From Acidimicrobiales bacterium (GTDB lineage Bacteria; Actinomycetota; Acidimicrobiia; Acidimicrobiales; MedAcidi-G1), in NCBI GenBank assembly GCA_022452035.1, contig JAKURV010000018.1:1-42637 (forward strand): a stretch of 42,637 nucleotides of DNA, given 5' to 3'. Below, in pieces: positions 23,447-31,835 of the stretch (position 1 is its first letter; each line of letters begins with the position of its first letter). The translations under genes and the position numbers were made by a program. The notes beneath the pieces are model-generated. The model did not search any database. It saw only the letters and a list, made by a program, of their open reading frames with translations, and had not been told where the DNA came from.

Positions 23447-24694
23447 ATGACGATCGCCCAACCCGCACCCTCCGGGGCCCGCACCGAGATCCCCCCGATC
23501 ATTAGCGTCGATGACCACATCGTGGAGCCGCCCCACCTGTGGCAGGAATGGCTTCCTGCCCGGTACCGCGACCGCGGCCCTCGGGTCGAACGGCGTCGAC
23601 TGGGCGAGATGAAGTGGGTTGGCGGGGCGAAGATGTACGAGTACGAGCTGGACACGCCCGACGCCCCGTGGTGCGACATCTGGTTCTACGAAGACCTGGT
23701 CCACCCCAACAAGCGGCACGTGGCGGCCGTGGGTTTTGAGCGCGACGAGATGACCATGGCGCCTATTACCTACGACGAGATGCGACCCGGCTGCTACGAC
23801 CCGACGGCCCGGGTGGCCGATATGCAGGCCAACCACGTCGAGGCGTCGCTGTCCTTTCCCACGCTGCCCCGGTTCTGTGGCCAGACGTTTTACGAGGCCA
23901 CCGACCGGGACCTCGGGTTGGCGTGTGTGCGCGCCTACAACGACTTCATGATCGAGGAGTGGTGCGGCGACTCAGACGGGGCCCTTATCCCCCTCATCAT
24001 CATCCCGCTGTGGGACGCCGGGCTGGCCGCCGACGAGGTGCGTCGTAACGCCGAACGGGGCTGTCATGCCGTGTGCTTCTCCGAGATCGCCCCCAACCTC
24101 GGGCTGCCCTCCATCCACACTGGCTACTGGGACCCCTTCTTCGCCGCCTGTCAGGACACCCGGACTACCGTCAACATGCACATTGGCTCGTCCTCGAAGA
24201 TGCCGGCTGCCTCGCCCGACGCCCCACCAGCCGTGGCCGCATCGCTCAGCTTCAACAACGCCATCGCCTCGATGAGCGACTTCCTGTTCTCCGGGGTGCT
24301 GGTTCGCTTCCCGGAGCTCACCCTGGCCTATAGCGAGGGCCAGATCGGCTGGATCCCCTACATCCTGGAACGGGCTGACGACGTGTGGAAGGAGCACCGG
24401 GCGTGGGGGGGCGTGGCCGACACCATCCCCGAGCCCCCCTCCACCTACTACTACCGCCAGATCTACGGTTGCTTCTTTCGCGACAACCACGGACTGCGGT
24501 CGCTGGACGAGGTCGGGGTCGACAACATCACCTTTGAGACCGACTACCCCCACACCGACACCACTTGGCCCCACACGAAGCAGGTGGCCGAGGAGATGAT
24601 GGGCCACCTTCCGGCCGACGTGGTGTGGAAGATCGTGCGGGGTAACGCGGCCCGCATGCTCAGCCTCGACATCGAGCCCTGCCCGACGGTCTGA
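23447..24694 (+). CDS. Amidohydrolase family 2 (metal-dependent hydrolase)
   Basis: A 415-residue TIM-barrel amidohydrolase (amidohydrolase_2/ACMSD-like). It opens with ISVDDHIVEPPHLW (about 19-32), the actinobacterial form of the first metal motif, has NMHIGSS with a second-strand His, and FETDYPHTDTTWP with the catalytic Asp near residue 367. Such enzymes hydrolyse or decarboxylate small aromatic or amide substrates. ATG 23447 is preferred because the next upstream in-frame ATG (23378) lies before the operator and likely promoter; the site in front of it is weak. It is divergent from the F420-type oxidoreductase. Substrate cannot be named. Confidence 0.83.
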   Translation: MTIAQPAPSGARTEIPPIISVDDHIVEPPHLWQEWLPARYRDRGPRVERRRLGEMKWVGGAKMYEYELDTPDAPWCDIWFYEDLVHPNKRHVAAVGFERDEMTMAPITYDEMRPGCYDPTARVADMQANHVEASLSFPTLPRFCGQTFYEATDRDLGLACVRAYNDFMIEEWCGDSDGALIPLIIIPLWDAGLAADEVRRNAERGCHAVCFSEIAPNLGLPSIHTGYWDPFFAACQDTRTTVNMHIGSSSKMPAASPDAPPAVAASLSFNNAIASMSDFLFSGVLVRFPELTLAYSEGQIGWIPYILERADDVWKEHRAWGGVADTIPEPPSTYYYRQIYGCFFRDNHGLRSLDEVGVDNITFETDYPHTDTTWPHTKQVAEEMMGHLPADVVWKIVRGNAARMLSLDIEPCPTV

Positions 24695-24743
24695 CTTCCG
24701 GTCGGTCGCCCGCCACGGCCCAAGGCCAACGGGACGAGGTCCG

Positions 24744-24749
24744 TAGACT
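24744..24749 (+). promoter_or_regulatory. -10 box of a probable leaderless transcript (HD protein)
   Basis: TAGACT ends 6 nt before the ATG at 24756, which puts the transcription start at or next to the start codon. No correctly spaced Shine-Dalgarno sequence exists, consistent with a leaderless mRNA. Confidence 0.5.
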
Positions 24750-24755
24750 GCCTCC

Positions 24756-25580
24756 ATGGCCGAGACAGCGGCGACCGATACCCAGCCGGCCACCGGCCCG
24801 TTAGACGAGGTAGACCCGGGGGCCGGCGAGCGCCTGTCGGCCCTCCTGCTGGAGCCGGACTGCGCGCCTGGTATCTGGGCCTCAGTGGACTCCGGCGAGA
24901 TGGACCACCTGGTCCCCGAACTGCTGGCTCTGCGGATGGAACAAGATCCCATCCACCGGCATAAGGACGTCCTCAGCCACACGATCGCCGTGGTGGGCAA
25001 GACTGAGCCCGAGATGACGGTGCGTCTGGCCGCCCTGTTTCACGACATCGCCAAGCCCCGCACCCGCTCCTTCGAGCACGGCGGCGTGACCTTCCGCCAC
25101 CATGAGGCGGTGGGAGCCCGCATGACCCGACGGCGCCTGGTCGCCATGGGCTACGACGAGATGTTGGTGGACGACGTGGCCGAGCTGGTCCGGTTGTCCG
25201 GTCGCTTCAAGGGTTACGCCGATGGCTGGTCGGACGCCGCGGTTCGGCGGTACGCCCGGGACGCCGGGCCGTTGCTCGGCCGCCTCAATCACCTGATCCG
25301 CTGCGACTGCACGACCCGTAACCGGGAGAAGGCGGCGGGCATCCAGGCCGCTATGGACGACCTGGAGCACCGAATCGCCGAACTGGCTGAGGAGGCCCGA
25401 CGGGCTGCCGAGCGTCCGGGCCTAGACGGTGCCGACGTGATGGCCCACCTGGGCATAGGACCAGGTCGCGACGTCGGCCGGGCTCTGGCCTTCTTGCTGG
25501 AGGTCAAACGGACCCAGGGCGACCTGCAGCGCCCAGACCTAGAGGCCCGCCTCGACGCTTGGTGGGCCGACCAGGCCTAA
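24756..25580 (+). CDS. Stand-alone HD-domain protein resembling the C-terminal half of CCA tRNA nucleotidyltransferase
   Basis: A 274-residue protein with a complete HD phosphohydrolase motif: HRHKDVLSH (67-75), LFHDIAKP (94-101; His96-Asp97) and FRHHEAVGA (113-121). After it the segments RFKGYADGWSDAAVRRYARDAG, RCDCTTRNREKAAGIQ and the end LDAWWADQ look, from memory, like the tail of actinobacterial CCA-adding enzymes (PcnA). The N-terminal nucleotidyltransferase head is missing: there is no GG/DxD polymerase motif and the gene upstream is an amidohydrolase. The protein may be a phosphodiesterase/phosphatase on its own, or half of a split enzyme. The first 50 residues are acidic and unmatched. 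Leaderless-type promoter in front. Confidence 0.78.
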   Translation: MAETAATDTQPATGPLDEVDPGAGERLSALLLEPDCAPGIWASVDSGEMDHLVPELLALRMEQDPIHRHKDVLSHTIAVVGKTEPEMTVRLAALFHDIAKPRTRSFEHGGVTFRHHEAVGARMTRRRLVAMGYDEMLVDDVAELVRLSGRFKGYADGWSDAAVRRYARDAGPLLGRLNHLIRCDCTTRNREKAAGIQAAMDDLEHRIAELAEEARRAAERPGLDGADVMAHLGIGPGRDVGRALAFLLEVKRTQGDLQRPDLEARLDAWWADQA

Positions 25581-25589
25581 GTCCACTGG

Positions 25590-27794
25590 TCAGTTGCCAG
25601 ACGTTTCGAAGAACACCTTGTCCACTAGCCAGTCGCCCACCTGCGACATCCCGGCGTCGGACAGGTGCACGCCGTCGTTTCGCATCTCGCGTTCCTGCTC
25701 CGTGCCGTTGGCCCCGATGAAGTCTCGGTAGGGCACGGTCGTCACGTACCGGAGGTCCGCCGTGGCCTCCCGGACCAACGCGTTAAGGGCGTCGATCCGG
25801 TCGGGGTGGTTTTGAGGGCGGATCTCACGCCGAATGTGGGCTCCCTCCAGCCAGTACACGTGCGCACCGGTCGAACCCAGCACCTCACTAGCCAGCCGGT
25901 ACTCGGCCGAGATGTACTCGTCGTAGGCGGGGACACCGATCCATACCCAGTCCTCGCCAAGCGACGGGACCAGCCGGTCAGTCACGTCCCAGGCCGTCAC
26001 GTGGCCCATCACCACGTCAGGACGGAAGGCCTTAACGGCTGATGGCCACGAGACCACCTCGGGGTCCAGCATCACGTGGGTGGGGACGGGGTCGTTCCAC
26101 GCCGAGCAGAGCTCACCCACTGGCCCTTCGTCGCCCTCGGGGATCCGCTTAAGGCCGTGGCGACCCACGATGCACCCCAGGTGGGCCTCGTTCAAGACCA
26201 CCATGCGTCCCGGGTTGTCCACGGCCCACCCGCACAGGGCCTCTCCGATCTGGAGGGCCACCGAGTCGCCGACCACCAGGACCCGGACCCGTTCGTCGGA
26301 CGGCGGCGGCAGCAACCCCTGCTCGGTACACGGGCTGGTCGACGGGGCGAACGCCCCGGCCTCGGCCGGCCGGGTATTGACCCACAACAACCCCACCAGG
26401 ATTAGGACGACGGCCGTGGCTCCGGCCGCTGTGCCGCTTATCGCCGAAATCGGTCGGTCGAGTAGCGGGAACCGCCGTCGCATGACCGGCTGTTCCACCA
26501 GATAGAAGCTGGCCGCGGCCAGAGCGAAGGTGAGGGCTAGGTGCAGCCAGATCAGGTTGTTGCCTTCGATAACCGACACGCCGGGCACGAGGCGAGCCGC
26601 CCGGGTCGGGGTGACCAGCAGGTAGATCGGCCAGTGGTACAGGTAGAGGCCGTAGCTGATCTTTCCCACCCAGCGGATGAGTCTGGACTCGAGGAACCAG
26701 TGCAGCGGACCGACTGTTGGCCGGTCCACGCCGTAGCAGAACCACCCGATCCCCACGCCCAGGAGGTAGGGCCAGTGGTCGAACGGGGCGTTGCCCCGGG
26801 CCACGCTGACCACCGCCCAACCGGCCGTGAAGAGCCCGGCGTAGAGGGCGCCGCAGACCAGCCGGCTGGCCCATGGGGCGTCGTCGGCCGACAGGGCACT
26901 GGGTAGCCGGCTGTGCCAGGCCCGTTCACCGGGCTGAGCCACCCCGTAGATCATCAGGCACGAGACGGCGGCCACTAGCAGGAAGCCCCCGTATTCGAAC
27001 ATCCAGGCGTCGCGTTCGGAGATCTCGAAGATGGCCCACGAGAAGAAGATCGTCGCCCCGTAGGCCCCGACCACCCACACCAGCTGGCCGGCCCGGGTCC
27101 GGACCGGCCCGTACATGCGGACGGCAACGGCCAAAATAATGCCGGCGAACAGCGAATGGGCCCGGGTGTCAGTTCCGTAGTACACGCGGGAGGGATCACC
27201 GTGTCCTGGGTACAGGTGGCTCATCCACCATGTAGAGAGGATGGTGCCGGCCACCATGGTGACCAGCAGGGCCAGGTTGGCCCGTCGCCGGAAAAGGGTC
27301 AGCACAGTAATCAGGTAGAGCGGGGCGAAGATGTAGAACTGCTCCTCGATCGAGAACGACCAGACGTGGCGGAGCGGCGAGTGGTGGAAGTCCTCGAAGT
27401 AGGAGGTGTCGGAGAAGATCTCGTACCAGTTGGCGCTGTAGGTGAGGGTCGAGAAGATCGCGCCGGTCCAGCGGGCTATCTCGCTGGGCGGGACCACCAG
27501 CACCAGGTACAGGGTCAGCATTCCCAGGGCCAGGAACAGGGCGGGCAGGAGGCGCCGGGCCCGGCGTCCCGCATAGGCCTTCAGGTCGATCCGCCCGGTG
27601 GCCTCGAACTCGTTCAGGGCGATGGAGATGATCAGGAAGCTGGACAGGGTGAAGAACAGGTCGATGCCTAGGATCCCGCCGGAGACTGTGTCGGTAGCCG
27701 CGTGGTACAGCAGCGGGCCGACGACCACCCAGATCCCTCGGATGCCGTCGAGGCCGGGAATGTAGGAGAAGCGGGGGCGCGCCTGGTCGGCCAT
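25590..27794 (-). CDS. Acyltransferase 3 / SGNH-hydrolase fusion (OafA-like O-acyltransferase)
   Basis: A 734-residue membrane acyltransferase. About residues 10-470 form the ~10-helix acyltransferase-3 domain with YIPGLDGIRGIWVV, ALFLALGMLTLYLVLV, HHSPLRHVWSFSIEEQFY (catalytic H...WSLxxEExFY-type motif) and YGLYLYHWPIY. A linker and an extra helix follow, then a C-terminal SGNH esterase-like domain (VLVVGDSVALQIGE near 515; NDGVHLSDAGM near 710, the catalytic Asp-His pair). Such fusions O-acetylate surface glycans. A TAGGTT box at 27803-27808, 8 nt before the ATG, suggests a leaderless transcript. Convergent with the HD gene (9-bp gap). Confidence 0.88.
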   Translation of the reverse strand: MADQARPRFSYIPGLDGIRGIWVVVGPLLYHAATDTVSGGILGIDLFFTLSSFLIISIALNEFEATGRIDLKAYAGRRARRLLPALFLALGMLTLYLVLVVPPSEIARWTGAIFSTLTYSANWYEIFSDTSYFEDFHHSPLRHVWSFSIEEQFYIFAPLYLITVLTLFRRRANLALLVTMVAGTILSTWWMSHLYPGHGDPSRVYYGTDTRAHSLFAGIILAVAVRMYGPVRTRAGQLVWVVGAYGATIFFSWAIFEISERDAWMFEYGGFLLVAAVSCLMIYGVAQPGERAWHSRLPSALSADDAPWASRLVCGALYAGLFTAGWAVVSVARGNAPFDHWPYLLGVGIGWFCYGVDRPTVGPLHWFLESRLIRWVGKISYGLYLYHWPIYLLVTPTRAARLVPGVSVIEGNNLIWLHLALTFALAAASFYLVEQPVMRRRFPLLDRPISAISGTAAGATAVVLILVGLLWVNTRPAEAGAFAPSTSPCTEQGLLPPPSDERVRVLVVGDSVALQIGEALCGWAVDNPGRMVVLNEAHLGCIVGRHGLKRIPEGDEGPVGELCSAWNDPVPTHVMLDPEVVSWPSAVKAFRPDVVMGHVTAWDVTDRLVPSLGEDWVWIGVPAYDEYISAEYRLASEVLGSTGAHVYWLEGAHIRREIRPQNHPDRIDALNALVREATADLRYVTTVPYRDFIGANGTEQEREMRNDGVHLSDAGMSQVGDWLVDKVFFETSGN

Positions 27795-27846
27795 GGTGTC
27801 GGAACCTACCGGGAGCCGTCGTGGCGACCGATGGCCGCGGTTGTCG

Positions 27847-29481
27847 TCACTGACACGGTGTTAGTAGGCGCCAGGTGCGGGTTCCGCCCACGTCGCAGAA
27901 CCGCTCGTCCACAACGGCGCCCGGGGTGGGGTCGCCGGGTCTGGTGGAGTTGTTGGGCTCCGTCCAGCCGTCGAACCGGTCGGTGAGGACCAGCAGGTCG
28001 GCTGAGGCCAGTGAGGCGGCCAACCCGCCGCCATGACGGTTGGCCAACCCTGGATTCATTTCCAGGTGGCGGCTGGCTGGGACCAGGTCGGGGAGCAGGA
28101 AGTAGAGGAAGGTGTCGCCGTAGTTGGTGCGCGACAGGTCCGCCGGGCCCACGAAGATCCGGTCGCCGGGTCGGGTTAGGGCATCTGCCATCGACACCAC
28201 AGTGTCCACCTCGGTAGCCACGTCGGCTGTGGCCCTGCCCAGGGGCAGGATTCGCCCGTCGTGGACCACGGTGGTCGTGGCCCCGTCAAAGGGCCGGTCG
28301 GTGAAGGCCTGAGCGGTGAACCGGCCGATGTGGTGGGGGGCCACGGCGACTAGCCCACCGAGCACCACCAACAGGGCTATCGGTGGTGCCAGGACCCGGG
28401 TTCGGCTGCCTAGCCGTCGTCCCATGGGAACGGCTAGGGCTACCACGGCGATGGCTACGGTGAACGTGCCCACGAATTTGAGGTGGTTGGGGCTGGGGCG
28501 TTGTAGTGCCATGGGCAGCAGTGCCACCGACAGGGCCACTAGAACGCCTATCCGGGTCCTACCTGACCCCCGCCAACGCCGGGCCACCACGACTAGCACC
28601 AGGGTTCCGACGATAAGCAGCCAGAACAACGCCGCTATCTGGGCCGGTCGGTCCAGTCCGGGCAGGCTTTCCGGCCCGCGGACCAGGTCGTCCAGCCGGG
28701 CGAAAAAGTCGCCGCTGTCCGACGGGTCGGGGGGCACGGGGAGCTGTCGTCCGGCCCGGAGGCGGAAAACTGGATCGATCACCATGCCTTCGAACATGGC
28801 CCGGGGTCCGACCAGCACGAGGTGGAGCAAGAACGGTGAGAGGCCGGCTACGGCTCCCGTCCCCAGCCGGGCTCTCCGCTCGGGGTCGGCGGCTAAGAAG
28901 GCTGGGACAACGACCACTAAGGCCGCCGGAATCAGGACCACCTGGTGGAAGGCGGCCAGGCCGCACAGTCCGGCTCCCACGGAGGCCCGTCGTCCGTCGT
29001 CGCCCTCAAGAACTAGGGCTGTACCGGCGATCAGCAGGCCCAAGCCGGCGATCCACGGGTAGGCCACCAGCCCAAACGGGACGATGACTGCCCATGAGGC
29101 CAACGTGGCACAGGTCGCTGTCCCCCGGCCCCAGTGGCGGCACAGCCGGTGGATACCCCATAGGAACGCGAGCCGGTAGGCCAGGCCGACTACTCGCTCC
29201 ACGGCTACCGACGTGCCCAGCAGCCAGAAGGCGCTGGCTACCGTCCATGCCGTACCCGGGGCATAGAGGTACTCGACGTCGGCGTGAGGGAGGCGACCGT
29301 CAAGGATTCCAGCTCCCACCACCAGGGCGTTGGCCTCCTCCATGGAGGTGGCGCCAGTTCCGAACATTCGGGCCAGCGGTATTGCTACGGCGATGGCCGG
29401 TACGAGCAGTGAGGCCGCTTCGGTCCACGGGAGGGCCGACCACCGCGGCCGCGGGATGTTCCGGCGCCCGGCGACCTCCAT
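27847..29481 (-). CDS. Multispanning membrane protein, GT-C glycosyltransferase-like
   Basis: A 544-residue protein with about ten predicted transmembrane helices (for example AASLLVPAIAVAIPLARMF; FGLVAYPWIAGLGLLIAGTALVL; IAALFWLLIVGTLVLVVVA) and a soluble C-terminal portion of ~140 residues. The first loop carries acidic/aromatic residues (SMEEANALVVGAGILDGRLPHADVEYLYAPG) like the DD/ED motif loop of GT39/GT83/GT87-type polyprenyl-sugar transferases. No closer assignment is possible by eye. A TAGACT box (29490-29495, minus strand) lies 8 nt from the ATG, again a leaderless layout. Beside an O-acyltransferase it likely works in surface glycan assembly. Confidence 0.65.
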   Translation of the reverse strand: MEVAGRRNIPRPRWSALPWTEAASLLVPAIAVAIPLARMFGTGATSMEEANALVVGAGILDGRLPHADVEYLYAPGTAWTVASAFWLLGTSVAVERVVGLAYRLAFLWGIHRLCRHWGRGTATCATLASWAVIVPFGLVAYPWIAGLGLLIAGTALVLEGDDGRRASVGAGLCGLAAFHQVVLIPAALVVVVPAFLAADPERRARLGTGAVAGLSPFLLHLVLVGPRAMFEGMVIDPVFRLRAGRQLPVPPDPSDSGDFFARLDDLVRGPESLPGLDRPAQIAALFWLLIVGTLVLVVVARRWRGSGRTRIGVLVALSVALLPMALQRPSPNHLKFVGTFTVAIAVVALAVPMGRRLGSRTRVLAPPIALLVVLGGLVAVAPHHIGRFTAQAFTDRPFDGATTTVVHDGRILPLGRATADVATEVDTVVSMADALTRPGDRIFVGPADLSRTNYGDTFLYFLLPDLVPASRHLEMNPGLANRHGGGLAASLASADLLVLTDRFDGWTEPNNSTRPGDPTPGAVVDERFCDVGGTRTWRLLTPCQ

Positions 29482-29773
29482 GGCTGGCGAGTCTACGAAC
29501 CGCTGGGTCGACGACCGGACCGGTCCCGGAGCCCGGTCAGGCCAAGTTGACCGGGCTCAGTCTCCAGCAGCCCAGTTTCCAGGTCAGCCACCGGTGAATG
29601 TTCGGAGTGAGACAGTGAGATCTGGGTGAAACGGGGGTGGCCCTACAAGTTGTTTACCCGAGTCAGGACCCCGTCTTTGGCGGTGCATGCGGTCGGCGGG
29701 TACCGTCACGGACCCACGTAGGACGGAGCCGACGGCGAGCCACCGAGCGACCCGGCGGCGGAGGAGGTGTGCC

Positions 29774-31825
29774 GTGAAGGCTTTCGCGCCGGACCGGATC
29801 CGCAACGTGGCCCTGGTTGGGCCGCCCGGGTCAGGCAAGACATCCCTGGCTGAGGCGATGCTCTACCGGGCTGGAGCCCTCAAGCGGGTGGGACGGGTGG
29901 AGGACGGGTCGACCGTCTGCGACCACGAGCCGGAGGAGAAGGAGGCCGGGCACTCACTGACCACTGCGCTGGCCACCCTGGAATGGCATGACCACAAGGT
30001 CAACCTCCTGGATACGCCCGGAACGTTCGACTTCGCCGGCGAGGCGGTGGGTGCCATGGCGGTCGCCGACCTGGCCGTCTTCGTAGTGGATGCCTCTAGT
30101 GGTCTTGACCACGCCACGGTGGACCTGTGGCGTCAGGCTTCTGTCCGCCGGTTGCCGCGCCTGGTATTTGTGAACAAGCTGGACCGGGAGTACACGAGCT
30201 TCGAACGGGTCCTCGCCGAGTTGCAGGACGCCTTCGGGGCCGGTGTCGCCCCCCTAGAGATCCCGATCGGCGAGGCCGAGTCGTTTCACGGCATCGCTGA
30301 CCTCCTCACCGATACGGCCTGGATCTACGACAGTGGTCATGCCGAGTTGGGCGAGATCCCGGAGGAGATGAAGGAGCGCGAGCACCAGGTCCACGATTCG
30401 CTGATCGAGAACATCGTGGTGGCTGACGACGACCTGCTGGAGCGGTTCCTGGACGGCGACGTCCCGTCTCTCGAGGAGTTGGAGAAGGTGCTGGGGCGGG
30501 GCGTGGCCGACGGCACAGTGTTTCCGGTGGTCTGCGGGTCAGCCACTATCCCCATCGCTGTGGACCGCCTCTGCAACTACATCGTTGAGGTTGGGCCGTC
30601 GCCGATGGACCGGCCCGCCGTCCCGGTGACTGTGGGCGGGACAGAGGTCGAGGTGGTCCCCGACCCGTCGGCCGACACCCTGGTCCAGGTCTTCAAGACC
30701 GCTGTCGACCCCTATCTGGGCCACGTTTCCTACTTCCGGGTCTTGACCGGCACGGTGAACCGCGACCTCCACCTGTCCAATGGTCGGACTGGCGACAACG
30801 AGCGGTTCCGGAACGTGATGACCCTGCAGGGTGGCGAGTCGCTCAACGTGGATGCGCTGCCGGCCGGTGACATCGGAGCGGTGGCCAAGCTCCACGGGAC
30901 CCTGACTGGAGACACGCTCTCAGCCGGGGGCCGCGCCGCCGCGCCCCCCATCGGCTTCCCGTCGCCTGTGCTGTCGGTGGCCGTCTCGGCGAGGAACCGT
31001 AACGACGAGGACAAGCTGGCTAATGCCCTGCACCGCCTGGTCGAGGAGGACCCGGTGCTGACGGTCACCCGCAACGACGAGACTCGCCAGACACTGCTGG
31101 GCGGGTTGGGAGAGACTCACCTGCGCAACGTGGTGGCCCGCCTGGAACGTAAGTTCGGCGTCCAGGTCGACAAAGAGGACGCCCGGGTGGCTTACCGGGA
31201 GACCATCACCGGCACCTTCAGTGCCGAAGGCAAGTACAAGAAGCAGAGCGGCGGCCACGGGCAGTTCGGTGTCGCGTCGATCCGGATCGAGCCACTGCCC
31301 GCCGGGTCGGGTTTTGAGTTCACCGACGAGGTGAGGGGCGGAGTGATCCCCCGGCAGTTCATCCCCGCCGTAGAAGCTGGCATCGTCGACGCCATGGCCC
31401 ACGGGGGCTCCTCGGGCTACCCGGTGGTCGACGTACGGGCTGCCGTGTTCGACGGCAAGCACCATGCCGTCGATTCCTCCGAGATGAGTTTCAAGATGGC
31501 TGGCCGCCTGGCCTTCCAGGAGGCGCTAGGCGGGGCCCGTCCGGTGGTGCTGGAGCCCGTTTCAGCCGTCGAGGTGACCATCCCGTCGGACTGCCTGGGA
31601 GACGTCATGGGTGACCTGTCGTCGCGTCGGGCGACGGTGCAGGGCTCGGACATGGACATGTGGGGCGACCAGGTGATCATCGCCATGGTTCCCGAGGCCG
31701 AGATGATGCGCTACTCGATCGATCTGCGCTCCATTACGGGAGGTCGGGGCCGGTTCACGATTCGGCACGACCACTACGCCCAGGTTCCGGCCGGGGTTTC
31801 TGTCCCGGCGCCTCCCGAGCGCTGA
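29774..31825 (+). CDS. fusA2: Elongation factor G-like protein (FusA2 type)
   Basis: A 683-residue translational GTPase of the EF-G-like group. G1 is GPPGSGKTS (about 15-23), the switch region reads EKEAGHSLTTALA instead of the canonical RGITI box, G3 is DTPG, G4 NKLD and G5 CGSAT. Domains II-V follow, with the domain IV/V marks GQFGVASIRIEP, FTDEVRGGVIPRQFIPAVEAG, SEMSFKMAGRLAFQEA and GRGRFTIRHDHYAQVP. It is shorter than EF-G1 and resembles the mycobacterial paralogue FusA2 (Rv0120c type), whose role is unsettled. Start GTG 29774 is fixed by GGAGGAGGTG (29760-29769); the frame is open upstream to 29687. No ribosomal genes lie nearby, unlike fusA1. Confidence 0.88.
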   Translation: MKAFAPDRIRNVALVGPPGSGKTSLAEAMLYRAGALKRVGRVEDGSTVCDHEPEEKEAGHSLTTALATLEWHDHKVNLLDTPGTFDFAGEAVGAMAVADLAVFVVDASSGLDHATVDLWRQASVRRLPRLVFVNKLDREYTSFERVLAELQDAFGAGVAPLEIPIGEAESFHGIADLLTDTAWIYDSGHAELGEIPEEMKEREHQVHDSLIENIVVADDDLLERFLDGDVPSLEELEKVLGRGVADGTVFPVVCGSATIPIAVDRLCNYIVEVGPSPMDRPAVPVTVGGTEVEVVPDPSADTLVQVFKTAVDPYLGHVSYFRVLTGTVNRDLHLSNGRTGDNERFRNVMTLQGGESLNVDALPAGDIGAVAKLHGTLTGDTLSAGGRAAAPPIGFPSPVLSVAVSARNRNDEDKLANALHRLVEEDPVLTVTRNDETRQTLLGGLGETHLRNVVARLERKFGVQVDKEDARVAYRETITGTFSAEGKYKKQSGGHGQFGVASIRIEPLPAGSGFEFTDEVRGGVIPRQFIPAVEAGIVDAMAHGGSSGYPVVDVRAAVFDGKHHAVDSSEMSFKMAGRLAFQEALGGARPVVLEPVSAVEVTIPSDCLGDVMGDLSSRRATVQGSDMDMWGDQVIIAMVPEAEMMRYSIDLRSITGGRGRFTIRHDHYAQVPAGVSVPAPPER

Positions 31826-31835
31826 TCGGGCAGGT

